This document shows, piece after piece, positions 54,130 to 64,000 of a DNA stretch of 64,000 nucleotides. The notes beneath the pieces were generated by a model. It made no database searches. It worked only from the letters and a program-made list of their open reading frames with translations, and had not been told where the DNA came from. Position 1 is the first letter of the stretch; each line of letters starts with the position of its first letter. A program made the translations under genes and the position numbers. This DNA comes from Brevibacterium sp. UCMA 11754 (GTDB lineage: Bacteria > Actinomycetota > Actinomycetes > Actinomycetales > Brevibacteriaceae): positions 156,642 through 220,641 of the forward strand of contig NZ_JACBOT010000006.1 in NCBI RefSeq assembly GCF_021532275.1, in the 5' to 3' direction.

Positions 54130-54153
54130 GGGTGCAGTCTAGAATGTCAGCCC

Positions 54154-55211
54154 ATGGAGATCACTCACATCCCAGCCGGATCTCGCAGTGGCGAAGAGAT
54201 CGAGAGCATCCTCGCCGAGGTGCTCGACTTCGATACGCTCATCAACGAAGCATCGGGGCTCGGCACCGATTTCGACCCCCGCGCAGACGAGGTGCGGCGG
54301 GAGTTGCTCTCACCCACGCAATACCTGAGCAATCAGACGTGGATCGGTCGGCTCGGCCGGGCCATCGTGGCCAAAGGAATCGCCTACCTGGCATTGCAGG
54401 ACAACCTCGATGTCGCCGACGTGTGGTGCTCGGTCCACCCTGAGCTGCGCGGACAGGGACTGGGTTCCGAACTGCTGGCTGAGATGGAGACGAATCTGGC
54501 AGCTCAGGGCCGAACACAGCTGACCAGCTACTGCGAGATCCCCCCATCGGCTCGTGACGCCGATCTGCGGGGTGCGCATCTCGCGGCCGATTCCGGCACG
54601 GGAAGTCTGCCCGCGAATCAGCCGGACGTCGCCTTCCTCATCCGACACGGCTTCGCCTTCAAGCAGCTCGAGCGGTGCTCCGTGGCGAATTCCGCCACGG
54701 AGCACCGCTCGAGCTGCTTGAAGGCGAAGCCGGCTACACGATCGAGACGTGGGACGGGCCGACGCCTGAACATCGGCTCGACGCGGTCGCACTTCTGCAC
54801 CAGAGGATGTCGACGGACACCCCCGGCGCCGAAGAATTCGGTGAGGAGGAGGCGTGGGACGCCGCACGGGTCCGTGCCCTCGACGCGAAGCGGACCACGG
54901 ACCGGGAGCTGGTGAGCACGGCACTGGCGCTCAAAGGGGAGGCGGCCGCCGGCTTCACCGAGGTCGCGCACTTCGACGAACGCCCTGAGGTCGGGTGGCA
55001 GGGATCGACTCTGGTGACGCGAGAACACCGCGGACACGGACTCGGGGCGGCACTGAAGATCGCCAATCACGTTGCGTTGGCGGAGTATACCGGCGTGGAG
55101 CGAATCTACACGTGGAATGCGGTGGAGAACTCGTGGATGCTTCTCATCAATGACAGGGCGGGATTCGCAACCTGGGCCTGGGTCGGTCTGTGGAAGAAGC
55201 GTCTTGCATGA
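54154..55211 (+). pseudogene. Double-GNAT acetyltransferase gene broken at a palindrome
   Basis: The first half (ATG 54154 to about 54690) encodes a GNAT domain (VWCSVHPELRGQGLGSELLA, acetyl-CoA loop near 105) up to FLIRHGFAFKQLERCSVA. The second half is in another frame (about 54675-55211): GYTIETWDGPTPEHRLDAVA, then TLVTREHRGHGLGAALKI (second acetyl-CoA loop) and WNAVENSWMLLINDRAGF. Actinobacterial tandem GNATs are single proteins of about 350 residues with this order. Where the two halves meet lies a perfect palindrome (54648-54732) in place of the expected linker, with a frame change. The pair is therefore treated as one disrupted gene. Confidence 0.7.
54648..54732. repeat. Perfect palindrome, 40-bp arms with 5-bp centre
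   Basis: Bases 54648-54687 are exactly the reverse complement of 54693-54732, with AATTC between. The left arm is in frame with the first GNAT half, and the right arm repeats it inverted. The perfection over 80 bases suggests a recent inverted duplication or an assembly join, not an old regulatory site. Confidence 0.95.
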
Positions 55212-55212
55212 C

Positions 55213-55241
55213 TTGACCGATTGCTATAAGCTTGATATTTG
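55213..55241 (+). promoter_or_regulatory. Candidate rpoBC promoter
   Basis: TTGACC at 55213-55218 and TATTTG at 55236-55241 are spaced by 17 bp, in the A/T-rich start of the 196-bp region before rpoB. The leader to the rpoB start would be about 160 bases. Confidence 0.45.
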
Positions 55242-55407
55242 CGTTGATCTGCCTGTGGCGTGCCTTCATATAGCGGGGGGCACCTCATTTCCACTCAAGT
55301 GAACCACGTTGTCGCCCGGTGTCGAAATCTGACACACCTGGGGCCGTCGACGTGACTTCGGGTGGAGGGTCAACCTATCAATTGGTGAAGCACTCGGAAG
55401 GATCCCA

Positions 55408-58400
55408 TTGGCCGCCGCCAACGATAACACCAGGACCGCTAACGCCCCCAAGAGAATCTCCTTCGCGAAGATTCGCGAACCGCTCGAGGTTCCCGATCTG
55501 CTCGGTCTGCAGACAGACAGCTTCGATTGGCTCATCGGCTCGGAAGCGTGGCAGGACCGCGTCGCCGAGGCCATTGAAATCGGAGACGATTCCGTAGCAA
55601 CCACCTCGGGACTCGAAGATATCTTCGAAGAGATCTCACCGATCGAGGACTTCGGTGGATCGATGTCGCTGTCGTTCCGGGAGCACCGGTTCGAAGCCGC
55701 CAAGTACTCCATCGATGAGTGCAAGGAACGCGACATGACCTATTCGGCGCCACTGTATGTGACCGCCGAATTCATGAACAACAACACCGGCGAGATCAAG
55801 AGCCAGACCGTCTTCATGGGTGACTTCCCCCTCATGACCGACAAGGGCACGTTCATCGTCAACGGCACCGAGCGTGTCGTCGTCTCGCAGCTCGTGCGTT
55901 CGCCCGGTGCGTACTTCGAGTCCAGCGTCGACAAGACCACTGACAAGGACATCTTCACCGCGAAGATCATCCCTTCCCGTGGTGCATGGCTGGAGTTCGA
56001 GGTCGACAAGCGCGACCAGGTCGGCGTTCGCCTTGACCGCAAGCGCAAGCAGTCGGTCACCGTGCTGCTCAAGGCCCTCGGCTGGTCCGAAGCGAAGATC
56101 CTCGAGGAGTTCGGCGAGTTCGAATCCATCCGCGAGACCATGGCCAAGGACACGGTCAACACGCAGGACGAAGCGCTGCTCGACATCTACAAGAAGCTGC
56201 GCCCGGCAGAGCCTGCGACCGCTGAAGCGGCACGCAACCTGCTCAACAACCTGTACTTCAACCCCAAGCGCTACGACCTGGCCAAGGTCGGCCGCTACAA
56301 GGTCAACCGCAAGCTGGGCGTCGATGCACCGCTGAGCGACTCGGTCCTGTCGACCGACGACGTGGTTGCGACCATCCGCTACCTCGTGTCCCTGCACGCA
56401 GGCGTTGACACCTCCAAGGGTGTCCGTGACGGCGAGGACATCGAGCTCAACGTCAAGCTCGATGACATCGACCACTTCGGCAACCGTCGCATCCGTGCAG
56501 TCGGCGAGCTCATCGAGAACCAGGTCCGCACCGGACTCTCTCGCATGGAGCGCGTCGTCCGTGAGCGCATGACGACCCAGGACGTCGAAGCGATCACGCC
56601 TCAGACCCTGATCAACATCCGCCCCGTGGTGGCTGCGATCAAGGAGTTCTTCGGCACCTCGCAGCTCTCGCAGTTCATGGATCAGAACAACCCGCTCGCG
56701 GGTCTGACTCACAAGCGCCGCCTCTCTGCTCTGGGACCTGGTGGTCTCTCGCGTGACCGTGCCGCCATGGAAGTCCGTGACGTTCACCCATCGCACTACG
56801 GACGTATGTGCCCGATCGAGACTCCCGAGGGCCCGAACATCGGTCTGATCGGCTCGCTGGCCTCCTACGCCCGCATCAACCCGTTCGGCTTCATCGAGAC
56901 GCCTTACCGCAAGGTCGTCGATGGTGTCGTCACCGATGACACCGAGTACCTGACTGCCGACGATGAGCTCGAGTTCAACATCGCGCAGGCCAATGCGCCG
57001 CTGACCGAAGAGCAGCGCTTCGCCGAAGTCGAAGTTCTCGCACGTCCTAAGGGCGGCGGCGGCGAAGCCGAGCTGGTCCAGTACGACACGATTGACTTCA
57101 TGGACGTCTCCGCGCGTCAGATGGTGTCTGTTGCGTCCGCACTGATTCCGTTCCTCGAGCACGATGACGCGAACCGTGCCCTCATGGGTGCGAACATGCA
57201 GCGTCAGGCTGTGCCGCTGGTGATGTCGGAGTCCCCAGTCGTGGGCACCGGCATGGAATACCGTGCCGCTGTCGACGCCGGCGACGTCATCACTGCCGAT
57301 CGCCCAGGCGTCGTCACAGAGGTATCCGCCGACTTCGTCACCGTTCTGGCTGACGATGGCACGATGCAGACCTACCGCGCTTCGAAGTTCAAGCGTTCCA
57401 ACCACGGAACCTCGTACAACCAGCGCATCATCGTCGACGAGGGCGATCGCGTCGAGCCAGGCACGGTTCTGGCAGACGGACCGTCGACTCAGAACGGTGA
57501 GATGGCGCTGGGCAAGAACCTCCTCGTGGCATTCATGTCATGGGAAGGCTACAACTTCGAGGATGCGATCATCCTCTCCCAGCGTCTCGTCCAAGACGAC
57601 GTTCTGTCCTCGATCCACATCGAGGAGCACGAGGTCGATGCTCGCGACACCAAGCTCGGTGCCGAGGAGATCACTCGCGACATTCCGAACATCTCGCCGG
57701 ATGCCCTGGCAGACCTCGACGACCGCGGAATCATCCGCATCGGCGCCGAAGTCACCGACGGCGACATCCTCGTCGGCAAGGTCACCCCGAAGGGTGAGAC
57801 CGAGCTGACGCCCGAAGAGCGCCTGCTGCGCGCGATCTTCGGTGAGAAGTCCCGCGAAGTCCGCGACACCTCGCTGCGTGTGCCGCACGGCGAGATCGGC
57901 ACCGTCATCGGTGTCCGCGTCTTCGACCGCGAGGAAGACGACGAGCTCTCGCCGGGCGTCAACCAGATGGTCCGCGTCTACGTCGCTCAGCGCCGTAAGA
58001 TCACCATCGGTGACAAGATGGCCGGTCGTCACGGCAACAAGGGTGTCATCTCGACCATCCTGCCTGTTGAGGACATGCCGTTCCTGGCCGACGGAACCCC
58101 CGTCGACATCATCCTCAACCCGCACGGTGTTCCGCGTCGTATGAACATCGGCCAGGTCTTCGAAGTCCACCTCGGATGGATCTCGAAGCAGGGTTGGAAG
58201 ATCGAGGGCAACCCCGAGTGGGCTGCCGAACTGCCGGATGCCGCTCGCGAAGCCGAGGCCGGCACAAACCTGGCGACCCCGGTCTTCGACGGCGCACACG
58301 AGCAGGAGCTGCGTGGACTGCTGGACTCGACGACTCCGAACCGCGATGGGGATCGACTCATCGATTCCTCGGGCAAGGCCCAGCTGTTCGACGGTCGCTC

Positions 58401-58887
58401 CGGAGAGCCGTTCCCGTACCCGATCGCAGTCGGCTACATGTACATGCTCAAGCTCCACCACCTCGTCGACGACAAGATCCACGCGCGTTCGACCGGTCCG
58501 TACTCGATGATCACCCAGCAGCCGCTCGGTGGTAAGGCACAGTTCGGCGGTCAGCGCTTCGGTGAGATGGAAGTGTGGGCCCTCGAGGCCTACGGTGCGG
58601 CGTACACGCTGCAGGAACTGCTGACGATCAAGTCCGATGACATCCCGGGCCGTGTGAAGGTCTACGAAGCCATCGTCAAGGGCGAGAACCTGCCCGATCC
58701 GGGAATCCCGGAGTCGTTCAAGGTCCTCATCAAGGAGATGCAGTCCCTGTGCCTCAACGTCGAAGTTCTGTCTTCGGACGGAGCCGAGGTTGAGATGCGT
58801 GACGGCGAGGACGAGGTCTACCGGGCAGCTGAAGAGCTCGGCATCGACCTGTCACGCCGTGAAGCCCAGACCGTAGAAGAAGTCTGA
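55408..58887 (+). CDS. rpoB: DNA-directed RNA polymerase subunit beta
   Basis: The 1159-residue protein has all conserved blocks, such as [20 protein letters not shown] near 150 and [16 protein letters not shown] near 710. The rifampicin pocket reads [20 protein letters not shown], then [15 protein letters not shown]. Residues equal to E. coli Asp516, His526 and Ser531 are wild type, so no common resistance mutation is present. The start is TTG 55408 with GGAAGGA upstream, which gives (M)[19 protein letters not shown]; no ATG fits. It is followed 68 bp later by rpoC. Confidence 0.98.
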   Translation: MAAANDNTRTANAPKRISFAKIREPLEVPDLLGLQTDSFDWLIGSEAWQDRVAEAIEIGDDSVATTSGLEDIFEEISPIEDFGGSMSLSFREHRFEAAKYSIDECKERDMTYSAPLYVTAEFMNNNTGEIKSQTVFMGDFPLMTDKGTFIVNGTERVVVSQLVRSPGAYFESSVDKTTDKDIFTAKIIPSRGAWLEFEVDKRDQVGVRLDRKRKQSVTVLLKALGWSEAKILEEFGEFESIRETMAKDTVNTQDEALLDIYKKLRPAEPATAEAARNLLNNLYFNPKRYDLAKVGRYKVNRKLGVDAPLSDSVLSTDDVVATIRYLVSLHAGVDTSKGVRDGEDIELNVKLDDIDHFGNRRIRAVGELIENQVRTGLSRMERVVRERMTTQDVEAITPQTLINIRPVVAAIKEFFGTSQLSQFMDQNNPLAGLTHKRRLSALGPGGLSRDRAAMEVRDVHPSHYGRMCPIETPEGPNIGLIGSLASYARINPFGFIETPYRKVVDGVVTDDTEYLTADDELEFNIAQANAPLTEEQRFAEVEVLARPKGGGGEAELVQYDTIDFMDVSARQMVSVASALIPFLEHDDANRALMGANMQRQAVPLVMSESPVVGTGMEYRAAVDAGDVITADRPGVVTEVSADFVTVLADDGTMQTYRASKFKRSNHGTSYNQRIIVDEGDRVEPGTVLADGPSTQNGEMALGKNLLVAFMSWEGYNFEDAIILSQRLVQDDVLSSIHIEEHEVDARDTKLGAEEITRDIPNISPDALADLDDRGIIRIGAEVTDGDILVGKVTPKGETELTPEERLLRAIFGEKSREVRDTSLRVPHGEIGTVIGVRVFDREEDDELSPGVNQMVRVYVAQRRKITIGDKMAGRHGNKGVISTILPVEDMPFLADGTPVDIILNPHGVPRRMNIGQVFEVHLGWISKQGWKIEGNPEWAAELPDAAREAEAGTNLATPVFDGAHEQELRGLLDSTTPNRDGDRLIDSSGKAQLFDGRSGEPFPYPIAVGYMYMLKLHHLVDDKIHARSTGPYSMITQQPLGGKAQFGGQRFGEMEVWALEAYGAAYTLQELLTIKSDDIPGRVKVYEAIVKGENLPDPGIPESFKVLIKEMQSLCLNVEVLSSDGAEVEMRDGEDEVYRAAEELGIDLSRREAQTVEEV

Positions 58888-58955
58888 GGACTTCCACTTC
58901 AACCGACACAACTTCGCGATGAACTCGACGTTCATCGCCAGGAAAGAGGATTTAC

Positions 58956-62828
<3,873 letters not shown>

Positions 62829-62889
62829 AGCTGATCGTCTGAGTCGCGTCCCTGTCGCTGAGTCACCAGACTGAGCCGACAGGCACAGC

Positions 62890-62925
62890 AAGAGGGGCAC
62901 CCACCATCAGGTGGGTGCCCCTCTT
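62890..62925 (+). terminator. Terminator after rpoC
   Basis: AAGAGGGGCACCCACC and GGTGGGTGCCCCTCTT are perfect 16-bp arms around ATCA, 61 bp past the rpoC stop. The right arm ends in CTCTT rather than a long T-run. Confidence 0.85.
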
Positions 62926-63156
62926 CGCTCTGTCCTATGCGGTCCCCGCGAACGCAGACGCGAACGCAGACGCGCGAGCAGAAGCACTGCCGCAGAACAT
63001 CCTCGGCCCATGGCATCGAGCTCGGTCAGAAGTGCAACGGTCGGTAAGTCCGCCTTGAACATCTCGTAGTTTTCGATACGAACTTACCGACTGTTGGCCT
63101 GCCGCGGCCTCTGAACGCGTGTCTGCGTTGCGAGGCGGCCTCGTTGAGCAGGACGG
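62926..63156. repeat. Intergenic region with short repeats
   Basis: No gene is seen here. CGAACGCAGACG is repeated twice in tandem near 62949-62972. Further on, AACGGTCGGTAAGT (about 63031-63044) and ACTTACCGACTGTT (about 63083-63096) are inverted arms with one mismatch and a spacer of some 38 bases that itself holds TCGTA/TACGA. It could be a terminator for the convergent pfkA-like gene or a small mobile-repeat remnant. Confidence 0.5.
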
Positions 63157-64000
63157 CTAGCCGAAGAGGACTTGCGCCTCTTCCCAACGTTGGAGCGGCA
63201 CAGACTTGAGTCGGTCGACAGCTGAAGCCATGTCGACCGAGACGATGTCGGTGCCCTTGAGACTGGCCATCTTGCCCCAGTCGCCGTTGTGCGCGAGATC
63301 TGCCGGCCATCCCCAGGCGCGTGGACAGGACTCGGTCATATGCTGTGGGGAGCCGCCTCGCTGCAGGTGGCCGAGGGTGGTGGCACGGGCCTCGATCCCG
63401 TGTGATCTCCTCGATCTTCGGCGCCAGGAAGTCTGCAATGCCGCCGAGGCGGGAGGCCCGCCCCTTGTTTTCGACACCCCGGTCCGCGACCTGCTCGTCG
63501 AGACCCTCGGGAATGAAGCCCTCGGCCACGACGACGATCGGAGCACGGCCCGGGTCCTGCCGAAGTCACCCATTCCTCGATCTGGTCGAAGGAGACGGGA
63601 AACTCCGGCATGAGGATCGCGTGAGCACCACCAGCCATTCCCGCATGCAGCGCGATCCATCCGACGTTGCGGCCCATGACCTCGATGACCATGCATCGAT
63701 GATGGGACTCCGCCGTTGTGGCGGAGCGGTCGATGGACTCGGTTGCGATGGCTTGGGCCGAGTCGAAGCCGAAGGTGTAGTCGGTGCCGCTGAGATCGTT
63801 GTCGATGGTCTTGGGACACCGATGATGTTGAGTCCCTCCTCGTTCACGAGTCGGGAGGCCCCAGCCAGTGTGCCCTCGCCGCCGATCGCAACGATTGCGT
63901 CGATGCCGTGGGTGGTGTCATCACCTCGCGCATCCGCTCCGGCCCGCCGGCCTCATAGGGATGGGTGCGGGACGTGCCGAGGATGGTGCCGCCTCGGCCG
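63157..64000 (-). pseudogene. pfkA: 6-phosphofructokinase (PfkA) with multiple frameshifts, 5' end outside the window
   Basis: Pieces of an ATP- or PPi-type phosphofructokinase follow in order but in changing frames: [130 protein letters not shown]; and the end EAQVLFG. Frame changes fall near 63917, 63814, 63555, 63400, 63348 and 63305, each by one or two bases, with no stop codons or loss of conserved residues between them. PfkA would phosphorylate fructose-6-phosphate in glycolysis. As written it cannot be translated whole. The N-terminus is cut by the window edge. Confidence 0.75.

Noticed and set aside
56640..56860. Possible rifampicin-resistance mutation in rpoB
   Set aside because: All positions equal to the common resistance sites carry the wild-type residue.
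55636..57405. 589-codon minus-strand frame opposite rpoB
   Set aside because: It is a shadow of rpoB codons, rich in Val, Asp, Leu and Arg, with no start signal or family features.

Overview
The window reads as a high-GC actinobacterial chromosome, most likely Brevibacterium or a close relative in the Micrococcales. That placement is inferred from the protein sequences and from the order secE-nusG-rplK-rplA ... rplJ-rplL ... rpoB-rpoC, not from a database search. It falls into two parts.

Bases 1 to about 19,290 look like one end of an integrative and conjugative element. Nearly all genes are on the minus strand: a MobF relaxase-helicase, a coiled-coil zinc-finger protein, a three-domain cell-wall hydrolase, a Pro/Asp-rich surface protein, a single-span membrane protein, a YibE/F-like multispan protein, a glutaredoxin-like thiol protein, a zinc-ribbon protein and a tyrosine integrase. 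The element seems to end in a 3' tRNA fragment resembling tRNA-Arg(UCU) at 19,244-19,283, followed by a hairpin. The cargo includes an opposite-strand orphan multispan membrane protein of lower GC and a dead AbiE-type (type IV) toxin-antitoxin pair that still has its palindromic operator.

Bases 19,300 to 64,000 are mostly core chromosome. First come small accessory genes (SGNH hydrolase, PadR regulator, cyclase-like protein, lipoprotein, aldo/keto reductase). A sulfate-assimilation run follows, with mostly overlapping genes: cbiX-like chelatase, sulfite reductase, APS reductase, cysD, cysN, SUMT, 7Fe ferredoxin and ferredoxin-NADP reductase. Together these activate sulfate, reduce it to sulfide, make the siroheme and supply electrons. 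Next are a DAO-family oxidase, an MFS exporter, an ATP-grasp/serine-hydrolase pair, a MaoC dehydratase pair with murB, a membrane metallophosphoesterase and tRNA-Trp.

The transcription/translation region then runs secE, nusG, rplK, rplA, an aldehyde/alcohol dehydrogenase module with its regulator, rplJ, rplL, an unusual tandem family of three membrane proteins, an MBL-fold hydrolase, a broken double GNAT gene with a 40-bp-arm perfect palindrome inside it, rpoB and rpoC. The window ends in a pfkA-like gene broken by about six single-base frameshifts.

Most worth a second look: the three-gene family at 50,169-53,345, the palindrome at 54,648-54,732, the decayed AbiE locus with its operator, the tRNA-derived element end, the duplicated 56-bp palindromes around the alcohol dehydrogenase gene, and the frameshift cluster in pfkA. 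No search could be run, so all family names rest on reading motifs and overall sequence character.
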